Source of the DNA: Moringa oleifera
Taxonomy: Eukaryota; Streptophyta; Magnoliopsida; Brassicales; Moringaceae
Assembly (NCBI GenBank): GCA_021397835.1
Contig: JAJFZO010000287.1
Coordinates: 560,501 to 624,500, forward strand
Length of the DNA stretch: 64,000 bases
Reading direction: 5' to 3'
Positions within the stretch are counted from its first letter, which is position 1; every line of letters starts with the position of its first letter. The notes under the pieces were generated by a model. It did no database searches. It saw only the letters and a list, made by a program, of their open reading frames with translations, and had not been told where the DNA came from. Positions 52,796 through 63,557 of this stretch are shown one piece after another. Made by a program: the position numbers and the translations under genes.

Positions 52796-53640
52796 GTTGT
52801 AAGCACAGCACTATTAGAGAGTTTCTCTCTATTAGAGCTGTTAGAGTGAATCATGTACAAACTTATGATAACTTAATTAATCTTTTGAAAGAAGAACTAG
52901 CTAAAGAGAAAGTTTGGACAAGAGGAATAGGACTAATGCCTTTACAGTATTAAGTCACTAATGATCATAACCTAACCTATACACTAAAATCCCAAGCAGT
53001 AGGTTCAAATGGTAATAACAAGTCATGAGGTGATATAAGATAAAACATCCTATTGTGAGTTCCATTCCATCAGACACGTGAAATCTTGAAGCGAAAGAAA
53101 AATGTTAGAGGGTGTGAAAGATGATTATCTCTATCTTAAAAATAATTCAAGAGTAAGCTATCGATGACCATCTCAAGAGCTAAGTTTTCATCAATAAAGT
53201 GGTGACTAGGTAGCTATTCTTTATTACCCAATCCAAGCCAATGTTATGAAGGACGTTAAAGATGATCATCTTGATCTCGATCTTTGCTCTGTGGCATTGG
53301 TTCCTCTTCTACTCGCTTTTGAGCCAACCATGAATATGGAGGTTAAGCCTACTACCATTGACATTGTGGCTAATGAGCCTAAGGCTACTCTAAAAGCTAT
53401 TGATTGACCTAAGGTTTTTCCATTTTGTACTGCATTGGTTAACTAATACTCCTTTTTTTTCTTGTTAATTATAGTTCATATCAGTTATTCATTTATGAAT
53501 GTGGAGAACATTTTTATTTTGATGAATATTTTTATTTTACTTTACGCGTATTTACCTAGGTTGGTTTTATCGCCAAATATATTTTGATCAACTTCTTGTA
53601 CTTCTAGCAAATCTATAATAATCATTTTACTTTGAAACTC
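52796..53640 (+). pseudogene. Copia fragment, 3' part, and decayed short frame (unit C)
   Basis: Similarity to the copia fragment resumes with TTGTAAGCACAGCACTATTAG, matching 10592-10615 in A. It continues through the trailer to the MKDVKDDHLDLDL-type frame at 53241, which contains a stop at the residue equivalent to AID. No other coding sense is seen. Confidence 0.8.
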
Positions 53641-54049
53641 ATGCTGTTCAAAAAATCTGAAATCTAAAACTTTAATGATTCTAGATCCGATTTCCCTATG
53701 GCTCATCACTCATATCAGTTTCCTTTGCATAAAGTGGATGAACCTTATATAGATCTCTCTTGATGGTAACGTTTGGTGGTTTACAATAACTAATAGAATG
53801 GTCATAATAAAGTGAGCTAAAATACATGATTAATACACGCATTTGAAACCATAATCAAAATTGATGTTTATTATAGAAACAAGGTATCTAAACGTATTAA
53901 TTTTAGGGTCTTAACTAAGAATTAAAATAGTCAAAACAAATACAAAAAGTCAAAATCAAAATATGCAAAGTACATAAATTTAATGAACTTGAGTCCTTGT
54001 CCATTTTATCAAAATAAAAGTACCATCAAAAACTTCAATTCAAAATTTT

Positions 54050-54529
54050 AGAATTTCATTAATAGAACACTTTAGTAAAAATTACATAATATGTGCAACA
54101 ATTAAAACTAGCATTAATAGCCTTCTCGTGATAAGAGTTTCTAAGAAAATTCCTTGCAGTATGAGTAAGAAACTGCACCACAACTATGACTTCTCTATTA
54201 TGGATTGCAACAATGAAAAGAAATCATCCAAAAAGAATAAAAAATGTAACCTCGTTTTCTTAGTGGTTAAGGGATTTTTAAACGTGGAAAAATAATTGCA
54301 CTTAACAACCACTCAATGTTGTTTAAATAAAAAAATTATTTATGCTTTTGGAACTTATATTTTTTATCATTAAAATTTCAAGAAAAGTTAATATCACTAT
54401 CAGTAAATCTATGACTTAAAATGGCATATTTCTTTAGAACCAAGAAAAAGAAATAAGAACAAATAAAGATCACATGAAACACAAGAATTAATTGCCCCTC
54501 AGCCCCTCCCCCCCCCCCCCCCCCCCGAG

Positions 54530-54560
<31 letters not shown>

Positions 54561-54725
54561 AGCATTATAAAAATATTAACAAAGCTTTTTTCACCCAAAA
54601 AGAAATAAAATCAAAAAAAAAAAAGAAAGGAAACCAAAGAAAATCCAATAAAACTCAAAAGAAAAAAATGGAAAATTCCTTATTGTTTAAGTAACAAGCT
54701 TAACCATTGTTATGAGTTCTCTATC
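54050..54725 (-). repeat. Inverted copy of the T-rich module
   Basis: The reverse complement matches about 8610-9230 and 24330-24900, including GAGAACTCATAACAATGGTTA, the GGATTTTCTTTGGTTTCC block and the VVQFLTHTARNFLRNSYHEK-like patch. It is the only module in inverted orientation and is joined directly to the broken end of unit C. Confidence 0.8.
54508..54559. repeat. C19-GAG-C30 homopolymer tract
   Basis: C runs at 54508-54526 and 54530-54559 are separated by GAG. On the other strand this lies exactly where sister modules read GCTCGGGGGACATTG or GCTCAAGGGGCATT, so it looks like an expansion of a natural G5. It could form G-quadruplexes, or it may be a sequencing or assembly artefact. Confidence 0.9.
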
Positions 54726-54739
54726 ATAATTAAGTATTG

Positions 54740-55663
54740 AAAGCCCAAGACTACAATTATAAGGAATCTAAACAAGCATCAAAAATGGAATTCAAAAGAA
54801 TTTGTTATAATAAAATACTAAAAGCTTAAGACTGCAATCATAAGAAATCCAAGACATTGCGTTGAAGATGGGAAATCAAGAAAATTAGCTATAATAAAGT
54901 GAACTAGAAGCCTAGGACCACAATTGCATGGAATCTAGGACACGCATCGAGGAAAAGAATCTAGGATCGCCTGTTACATTAAATCAAACCAAAAGCCCAA
55001 GGCTGTGATGATAAGGAATCCAAGATAGGGAGTCAAGGATGAGAATTTGTGAGAGCTTTTTATAACAAAGGAAATTGAATGTTGGGACCAATATCATAGG
55101 TAATTTGAGGCATGAGTTAAGGAAGGAAGTTCAGAAATGCTTATTACAATCAAATACTTAAAGCTTGGGACTGCAATCACATTAAATCTAACACACGCAT
55201 CAAGGCTAAGAATTTAAAAAAGTTTGTTATAATAAAGTACCCATTTCTAAAAACTGTTATCATAGAGAATTCGAGATGAATGTTGAGGACGAAAATGCCA
55301 AAGCCATTACCATTTGGGAAAGACCGATATTGTTGGCAACTAGAGATGTATGTTCATTGTGTCATACGAAAGGCATCTAGAGTTAAGTGTGAATAGTACC
55401 TTAGTCTAAAAACCATCACATAATATTGAAAAACACATCATGTGGAAGTCACCCTGATGATTTCAAAATGCACATCTCGAATCGTGGGAATTTAAAAAAA
55501 AAAAAAGAGACAAAAACAAAAATAAAAACATAACAAAAAAAGGGAGAAAAAATAGAGAAAATTTTGCATGAAGGAAAGCTCAAAATTTTTATTTTCAAGC
55601 AAAATTAGTTGTCTTGAATATTTGTCTAAACTTTGATGCTCAAAGCATAGGCAAGAGGGTAGC
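54740..55663 (+). mobile_element. 3' untranslated region of a second gypsy-like element, with about 80-90-bp repeats
   Basis: About six imperfect copies of AAAGCCCAAGACTGCAATCATAAGGAATCTA and related text run from 54748 to 55240. They are followed by a purine-rich block and GTTGTCTTGAATATTTGTCTAAACTTTGATGCTC. That matches the pre-LTR sequence of the first element (GTGTCTTAAGTCTTTGTCC...) and ends in a polypurine-like GGCAAGAGGGTAGC. Confidence 0.6.
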
Positions 55664-58600
55664 TATTGACAAATAATTTTGCTCACAAAGATATCAGTTC
55701 TTTAAAGCTTTATCTTCATCAGATTTCATGCAATTTCTTAATAAGGTTTCTAGTTATGATTTCGTGTTCAAATCTATGATAGATCAAGATTTCCAGTGAT
55801 CAAGATTAAGTTTTCACTGGGCTTAAATCGAGAATTCCTTACATCAAAATTTGTAATTCAACTAGATACATTAGGATTTACTTCATGGGGTTTGGAGTTC
55901 ATCTCATTTCATTGGGGTCTATAATTCAATTGCATAAATCAGTAATTAATTCATCGAGGTTTTGTAATTCAGCTGGAAACATCGAGATTTAATTCATCAA
56001 GTTTCGTGTTCATCTTAGTTCATGAGGACATATATTCATCAGGATTCACTCTCGTTAAAAGTTTATCCACTCAGTTTTAACTCATCAGTTTTTAGTTCAT
56101 CAACAATAAGTCTTAGCATTTAAATCATCGGGATTTCCTTCATCATGATCTTTTTATCATCAGGATTGAAGCTTTAATACAGTTCAATACGATTTCTCTA
56201 TCGTCAAGACTAAGTTTAGATTGAGTGTTTTCTTCATCAGTTTACACATATCAAAATATATATTCATCAGGATTCTCTCATCGAGTTTTGTAACATCGAG
56301 CACTTATCATCCAGGCTTATTTGGGAGTATCGATTAACGTGAAGAAAACTTACATTACAAAATGTATTTACCTTCTACACCCAAAAAAAGAAAAGAAAAC
56401 AAAGTCACAATTTAAACTTTGTTAGCCTCAAGCCCAGCTTTGAGGGCCATTATGGTTAGGTTTAGGGTAGCTTCGGGAATTGAAGCCTCTCCCTATACTA
56501 GTTATGGCATCTCTTTAGCCAGCCTCTTAGTTACCTTATCTAGATCGATGAAAGAAACATACATTTGAAAATATTTGACCATGCACTTTTGGATCGATAG
56601 TACAGGTGGAAGGTTTATTCCTCAATCTCGACCTTATATGCTTTTCAGATTTTAAACTTATTAATGGCTTGAGATTAAGATTTCTTCCTGAACTATCCTT
56701 AACTCCTCTTGATGTTTAAGAATAAACTTATTCTTAATATGGCTGGACCAAGGTCAACTTTATTTTGACATTGTCCGTTTTAGTTCTAGCCTCAACCATG
56801 GTGGTGACCAACACTGGTATGATATTTAATGATGAGTACAACCATCCTCTTGGTGAACTGCAAAAAGAAAAATTTATTGATTGGGAAAATACTTAATGCA
56901 TCAAGAGAGAACTTTTTTGGAAATACTTTAGTGGAAAGCTGACTAGGCACATGAAAGGCATGGATTAACCAAAAATTCGACCTATACCATCCTAATGAAT
57001 TCAAGCCTCGATCAATTATCAAGGATTACTTTGATAAGTGTTACAGGTATCTTGACCAAGGCAAACTCGACCTTGGCAAACCTCGAGAATTCTAAACGTT
57101 TGAGCAATCATGACTAATTGGGTTATTGATGATGTCATAAGTATTGAGGGACATGAATCGGGGTGAACCTAACCTTGGCAAATATCGACCTTAAAAAATC
57201 TTGACCTTGAAAAACTCGACCTTGAGAAATCATGACCTTGGAAAATCTTAATCTAAGACAAAATTACCCAGATGGACAGTAAGACCCAAGAATGTGTTCG
57301 TTCTTAGAAAGACTTTACAAACTTCCAAAGCTGGTCAAAGATTCAAGAACCAGTGTGCATGATACAAAAGCCACACATCATTACATCTTAGATCAAACGC
57401 AAGCGCACAACATTTCTATTAAGAGCAACATACTTTTTGGATAATTTGCGAGCTTTGTAAAAGATCACACTTATACACACACATTAGATCTAAGGGAGAG
57501 GGATCTTTTTTTAGAGGGACTTCTTTTTAGAGAAGAACCACTTTCTCATTTGTTTTTTTATAGTTTTTTTGATAGAAACTTTTTTGGGTACTGGTTTTTT
57601 GATAGAGCTTTTTAAATAAGCTTTTTGATACCAACCTTTGGGGACTAACTCTTCGTTAGAGGCAAAACATTTTTATTTTCTTGGAATCTAGAGAGTTTCT
57701 AAAGGCATTTAATAGCATACTTAAGAGTTTCTTTTGAGAGCTTTTCCTTTCATCTTATCGAAGAACTGTAGAAAGGTTTCTAAAGTGTGCCTAGCAGGTA
57801 AACTCAATAATTTTATAGGTCCTTTTCATGTAATAAATTTTTTCATTTGATGTATGGAATCTGAATGCTTTTTTGATATTATCTTAATGTTTTCTCGATG
57901 CTCTTTGCATGCTTTCTTTGATACTCTCTTCATGCTTTTTTGATATTCTTGCTTTCTTGGTATATTTTTAATTGTTTTATTAAGCTTCTTTTCTCTATTA
58001 CTTTTACATTGTATGCCCATCCGTTGCTGAACTAGATGAATTTTAGAATGATGTGTGCTAGAGTCTATCCTCGCATAGAGTTCTAAACAAAATCATACTT
58101 TATTGAGAAAATGGAAGCTGGTTGCAGAGTGTATCCTTGATCCTTACACAAAATATATCATTTTGAGTACTCACTAATAATTACAAGAAAATAAGATTCC
58201 TTTTTTTGCATTTCCATGAAGTTTCAGAGATTTAGTAAAAGCTAACTTCTTTGGGTCTTAAATAAAATCATTTTAGACACTAAGATATGACAATAGCCAT
58301 ACCCAAAAGTTTTCATCATTCACGTATTCTCTAGAACATCTTTCATAATTATTATATGTTGCTTTGAATGGGAATTAATGTCGAGCCTTTTTTACATCCC
58401 TTGACAGAATATGTTTTTGTTTAACTAGTATCAATTTTGGGTGTTTGTGAGGGTGTTTATAAGGGCATTAATCCTTCCTCCGACGTAACTGACTCGTGGA
58501 CCTAAATTTCTTGATAAAATTTAACCAGTGCCACAAACATTTTCTTTTGCCTTTCTTTTTGTAACTAAAAAAAAGCGATTCAAGAAAAAAAGTAAAAGTA

Positions 58601-58740
58601 AATTTCAGTCACTAATCACATCATAAAAAAGATTGATGATGACTCTTATATTTTTATTTTCATTGAAAAGATTGATCGAAATAAATTTCAAGATTCATCA
58701 TTTTTAAACAAAAAAGAAAAAATTTCTTTTCTCACTTTTT
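55664..58740 (+). repeat. LTR of the second gypsy-like element
   Basis: It starts near TATTGACAAATAATT, just after the polypurine-like tract. The end part (58430-58700) aligns with the tail of the first element's LTRs: ATCAATTTTGGGTG..., AATCCTTCCTCCGACGTAAC, AAATTTCAGTCACTAATCAC and GATTGATGATGACTC. Between them lie a block of short TTCATCAGGATT-like repeats (55700-56330) and a block of TCGACCTTGGCAAA-like repeats (57040-57250). No gene is recognised in it, and its partner LTR is not visible. Confidence 0.6.
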
Positions 58741-58742
58741 TT

Positions 58743-58770
58743 GGGGGGGGGGGGGTGGGGGAGGGAGTAC
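58743..58770. repeat. G-rich tract at a rearrangement junction
   Basis: A long run of G with single T and A interruptions (GGGTGGGGGAGGGAG) sits where plus-strand LTR sequence ends and minus-strand gag sequence begins. Confidence 0.8.
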
Positions 58771-60760
58771 CCAGTCCTTTGTTGGGCCTCGTTGTGATAG
58801 ATCTCTTGACATATGTAGGCATCCAGTTGATTTGCTAGTTCTACTTGTACTCTCATTGTGTCAAGATTCCCTGTTGTCTTACCATATTTATCTTAATCGT
58901 GACACCATGTGAAGCAGATTTCCTTGGCTCAGTTTCTCTAGACTTTGATGTTCATCTCGACTCTTTCTAACTCTACTTTCAAATGATCTTGATCCATCAT
59001 TCCTATCACTTAGTTCAACTTGTGGGTGTACTTTTTGTCCCTTTGCTATTCATGCCTTTGAATCTCATCAATTTATTCTTGATATATAGTAGATCTTATT
59101 AGCAGAGATAATCTTTTGAAGCTTCATGTTCTCTTTCTTTGCCTTCTATAAAACTTTAGCTTTCCTATTGAGCTATCTTTATATCTCTATGCTTTCGTTC
59201 ATGAAGAAGTTCTTTTCCTTTTTTAGCCATTCTATTTCTTGAACTAGTACCTTTATTTCCTGATTATTCCTCAACTTGGTCTTTTTAGTGTAGAAGTTCT
59301 TCAGTTCTCTCACCTTAAATTTTGCCTTAAATTTCTTTGTCTTAGCTTTCTTGGCTATATCTTCTTGTATCTGACCTCATACATGAGGGTTGCTCTTTCT
59401 TGTTATGACTTAGACTTTTCAACTTCACTCATTTTTCCTTTTGAAAGCATTCCATTTCTGTTGTCATAACTTTATGAGAAATGTCTTTATTAATGGCAGC
59501 CATGATGGTAGAAATATGCCTTGAGTTCTATTCTTCCTCTAAGTGGGATATGTTGTTGTTACACCATCCACCCATTTACACTTTTGGATTTTTTGAGGTT
59601 TCTTTTAAGCTTGTGTGATTCGTTCGATATTGCCAATCACATGGAGATCAGTGCATTTAGATCATCCTTTTATTAGCTCACGTAAAGCTTATGTACACTA
59701 TTTTAACTCCCAACTACCTCATCACTACTATCGATGTGTAATTTATGCCTATCCACAATCTGAATATGGGTATATTATTAAAATCTTGAACTTTGAAGAA
59801 AGTAATTTTATAAGTCATTCAGGATGCTATCCACTGTAGTTTTTCTTTTTTCAGAGTTAGTAAACCATTTGCTTACTCATACATGGTTTTGAATTCACAT
59901 TTTTTCATTTCACTAAAGCTTTCGCTAGGGTGTGTTCAAGCCTCAAAAGCCCCTTCACTTTCCTTTAGATGACTTTTAAGCCAAATACAGAGCAATAAAA
60001 CTCCTCCTAGTAGATATCATCCTTCAGTTCTTTTACAATGTCCTAGAAACCTAAGAGTTTTTGCCAATATACTGAAACTGGATTGACTAACAAAAGATAT
60101 GCTATTAGGAAGTCCATTACTTTGATCTTCACTTACCCTTGCACTTTATGGAATGTTAGAAGTTCACATATTGTTAAAGCCAAATCTTTTTCTTCCTGAC
60201 TCTTCAGTTATGTGGTCTTGGATTAATAAGAAAAGAAATTCCTAAGCCAAATAGCTAGTTGTCCCTTGACGATGAGCTACTTGCTCTATTTCGACATTAC
60301 TGATTCTTAAAAAACTCCCTAACCATTTTTCTATTATCAACTTCTTCTTCTTTGTGTACAACTCGCATGGCTTTGAGGGCTCTAATCCCAACAAAAAAGC
60401 ATATTCCTCTAATGTTGGTAAGAGATCACGTTCCCTAATACTAAAGCATTGGAATGATTAGTCCTAAAAATATATGGCTACTCTGATTAGTGACTTCTCC
60501 ACTTGAACTCTAAGGAAATGTCCTATGTATCCATATTCTTGATAAAATTTCTCTTTACCTTCTCATTTAAACATATCGCACAAGGATGCCAATTCGACTA
60601 ATCCATTTCTTTTCATGATCAATTTGACCTCAAAAGGTAATTCTATCTTGAAATTTGGTCTAAACCATCTCCCTTATCATATTATATCTTTTCAAACCAA
60701 TGTTGAACCTCCTTATTCTTAATTAGGATCAGGGAGATTTTCATATTTTTGAGAAATTAG
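58771..60760 (-). pseudogene. gag fragment of a related gypsy element, minus strand
   Basis: Read on the minus strand, 60740-60290 gives FKIELPFEVKLIMKRNGLVE, EKFYQEYGYIGHFLRVQVEK and QCFSIRERDLLPTLEEYAFL followed by LGLEPSKPCELYTKKKK. This is the plant-mobile-domain-like segment found at 40410-40640 in the first element. Further along the minus strand (59560-58800) the text is coiled-coil-like and ends with VELANQLDAYICQEIYHNEA. Capsid, protease and pol are missing. Stops interrupt it. Opposite orientation to the adjoining LTR means that the two were brought together by rearrangement or nested insertion. Confidence 0.75.
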
Positions 60761-62112
60761 CAAAAAGAAATGTATAAAAGGAAGATGAATTTTCAATTAA
60801 TATGGTATGCAATGTAGCAAATATCAAATAGATTAAGTTCATAAGCTTTACCCTTAACCATGGCACTACCCTAGGTTACATAATTTTTATGGTTGTGTAG
60901 GAAAAGACTAGCTTCTAATGGTTCTTAAATTGCCCCTTAACGGACTTCTGGGGAACCATGAAATATTATTGTTATCACGACGACAAATAGTGATCCAAGA
61001 ATAACAACATATCCTAGATTAAACCTTAGTGAAATACTTTCCAGCTTTGTAGAAGAGAGATTTCCTCACAGAAGTATGGTTACACATATTTCTCCTAATA
61101 GTAAAGGTTTAGTTTAGAGCTCATGTGATGCTTTTATGGTTTGTGCAAAGTTATTGACAGTTATCAAAGTAATAAAGCATGGAAAATACCAAAAATTCCC
61201 TTATAAAATAAAGTAAGAAATAATCCAAATATTAACCTGATGCTTTACGTGCCGAGAAATAAAGATTCTAGATTATATTTCTAGCCACTAGCTATCACAG
61301 TTAACATTTCAATCGAGCAAAGAGAGGTGAGAAAAATTAAGATTCACCAATAATCTTTTTAGGTGTGATTCATCACTATCATAAAACATAGGCAAACTAG
61401 TCTTTTCTTTTTAAGATCTAGGTTCAACAGTCAATTGCGCTTGAGAAAGGATTTGCATCTCCAATGCTCTCATAATTGATACTAGTTTAAATTATTTTCT
61501 TCTAAAAAATATTCTTTAATTAGAAGGATATTTTAGTAAAAGTGTAAGAGACTTCATACTCATTCCACACTAAAACCTCTTTTCGGGAGAAAGAAAGGGA
61601 TTTGCACTTGCTTATCCCTTTTCTTTTCCAAAATGAGGGTTAAAACAAATATGATACATCAGAAAGAAAATAAATTTTATTACTTATATAAAAAATTACA
61701 TAAATAGTTAAATGATTACTACTTTATATTTTAAAAGTTTTTCTATATCATTTATTACTCTTGAACCGAACTTATCTTTAAACTGATTGATAGTACAAGA
61801 TCAAAAATTAATAATTTAACAAAAACTAATAAGAACTTTCACTCAATCAAGGAAATTTTATTTAAAATAATGAAATTGATAGAAAGTAAATATCAAGAAT
61901 TCGAGGTTACCCCGTTGAAGTCCTTTACCCTTTGCAAAGTATTCCTAATCCTTCTTTTTCACCAAAATTCCTAATATATATTTCTAATAATGTTCAAAGA
62001 AATTCTATGACAAAGAGAAATTGTGAAGAGAGAGAGCTAAAATTCTTGCCAGGTCAGTGATGTGAGCACTTGTGTAATCTAAGCACTCTTTTTAAGCCAA
62101 AGATTTTGCCCT
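60761..62112 (-). other. Probable 5' leader/LTR downstream part of the minus-strand element
   Basis: No gene is seen. It lies between the minus-strand gag start and a minus-strand TATA box. The CT-rich block complementary to 62021-62033 is like the R/U5 start seen in plant LTRs. The primer-binding site and LTR end were not identified. Confidence 0.35.
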
Positions 62113-62120
62113 TATTTATA
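62113..62120 (-). promoter_or_regulatory. Candidate minus-strand TATA box
   Basis: On the minus strand the sequence is CCTATAAATAAGGGC, a good plant TATA context. It would direct transcription toward the minus-strand gag at 60740. Confidence 0.5.
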
Positions 62121-62129
62121 GGAATTTTG

Positions 62130-63250
62130 CCAACAATTTTAGCATCAAATGGTGGGTGGGTAAAGTGCACCTCATTAACTCTTCCTTCATGAGGTCTGCC
62201 TCTCTCAATTCTTCCCCTTTTGAGCTATCGCTCCTTAATCCATTCATTTTAAGCAATTTGGAAGTCTCTAATCATCTTGATTCCATCAATTTGAGTTGCT
62301 CAAAAATAACTTCATTGAGTCAAACTTATTCAGCATATCATCTCTTAATTCTCTCAAAATTTTATTTTAGTTCGAATTTAAAATTTCAATGATGTCTACA
62401 TCTATTCTCACAAATCCACGTCTTTGTACCCAAAACTCAGTTCAAGTCGCATCTAGTTTGATGGAGAATCGAGCTGCCACGTCACAAAGTGCCCTACTTG
62501 GTACTTTGTTCTCCAAAGGCTTTTACCACGTCATCAGCTCTGCCTGCCCCATCAGCAATACTACTGACCCGGTAGGTCTTCCAAGTCCCAACCATTTCTA
62601 TTGCGCTATGTACCACATCATCCACCACGTCGTCAACAGGTGTGCCTTTAACAATCTCCCTTGCTTATTTGGCAGCCACTGCAGTGCAGTCGTGACGCCC
62701 AATAAAAAGTTTCCACGTTAATTAATGAGCCACAAAAGTACATGGTCTTATTTCTCAATTTGTACCAGCCATGTCAACAACGATGCTTTATCATCCCTTA
62801 CCAACTCAACCACCATGCCACGTTAGTTGATACCTCTTAATCATACATCATCCTCGTTAAAATCTTGGGTCACAACCTAGTTAACAAGCGCGCTCCTAAT
62901 GAAGAGCTTCCACATCACCATGGTGGCCACGCTGGCATGTTAGCACCATGGCTATTGAAGCGTACGTCGCTCTCCCAACAGCTAATTTCTTCAAATTCTT
63001 GTTTTACTTCCAATGCCAGCCTCATTTCACTTCAATTCACACCTTTCTCTTTCTTTCTTCTGATCCTAACCCTATGAACAGATTTCATCTAGAGAGTGCA
63101 AAAAGTGGTCTTCCCAGCCAGGTTTCAAGTCTTCTATGCGTTCTTCAAATCTCTAGGTAAGCTTCGCTTCTCATCAATTTCTTTGCATTTCAATTATTCT
63201 TCATGGATAGTATAGGTCCTTCTACCATCGCTGATAAAGATCTAGTTAGG
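62130..63250 (-). repeat. Probable U3 region of a minus-strand LTR
   Basis: This stretch is less AT-rich than its surroundings. It contains repeated ACGTC/GACGTGG-type motifs, for example complementary to CACGTCATCAGC near 62527 and CACCACGTCGTC near 62623. Plant LTR U3 regions often have such motifs. Several open frames of 70-110 residues on the plus strand show no recognisable domains and are not called. Confidence 0.35.
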
Positions 63251-63251
63251 A

Positions 63252-63557
63252 TTAGGAGAGTCTATGGTATACCTGCCCTTGTAGACATGGTGGTACTACA
63301 TGGAGAGGAGAGACCCTAGTTCGAGAGGTCGTGTGTTCGAGGAGTGCCTCAAAGGGGTTTGAGGCTTCCCTTAATTTTTTTTTCCAAATAATTCGTGAGA
63401 GCTTTAAGATCTCACCCTCACAATTAGTTTCCAATTCTTGGAGGATCTTAGTTGCATTCTCTGCAAGATGTATAGATTTAGAATTAGTGGCCTCTCCTTT
63501 AATGTTTTCTACATTTTCTAAACTTAAGCAGCAGCATAGTAAACTTAGATCTAGCAA
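63252..63557 (-). CDS. Unidentified 101-residue reading frame, doubtful
   Basis: The frame begins MLDLSLLCCCLSLENVENIK and has a charged middle part. A 108-residue frame overlaps it on the other strand, so one or both are chance. No domain, splice context or homologous copy elsewhere in the window supports it. It may be part of a larger gene beyond the window or of the LTR. Confidence 0.15.
   Translation of the reverse strand: MLDLSLLCCCLSLENVENIKGEATNSKSIHLAENATKILQELETNCEGEILKLSRIIWKKKLREASNPFEALLEHTTSRTRVSPLHVVPPCLQGQVYHRLS

Larger units (their letters stand above)
35002..54050. repeat. Tandem segmental repeat, unit C (deleted and interrupted)
   Basis: The third copy starts like positions 1-590 of unit A. 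At about 35595 it jumps to sequence equivalent to about 9030 in A (28935 in B), an internal deletion of about 8.4 kb that removes the minisatellite and most T-rich modules. It then carries the copia fragment, which a gypsy element splits at 37156-52795. After that it follows the units to about 54050, just after sequence matching 31735-31745. The right part, including the peptide gene, is missing and is replaced by an inverted module. Confidence 0.8.

Noticed and set aside
62156..63160. Several plus-strand frames of 70-110 residues
   Set aside because: They overlap one another and a probable minus-strand LTR U3, and none shows a recognisable domain or signal.
63290..63375. tRNA-like B-box motifs (AGTTCGAG, GTTCGAGG) followed by a T run, suggesting a SINE
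   Set aside because: No convincing A box, no target duplication and no second copy in the window.
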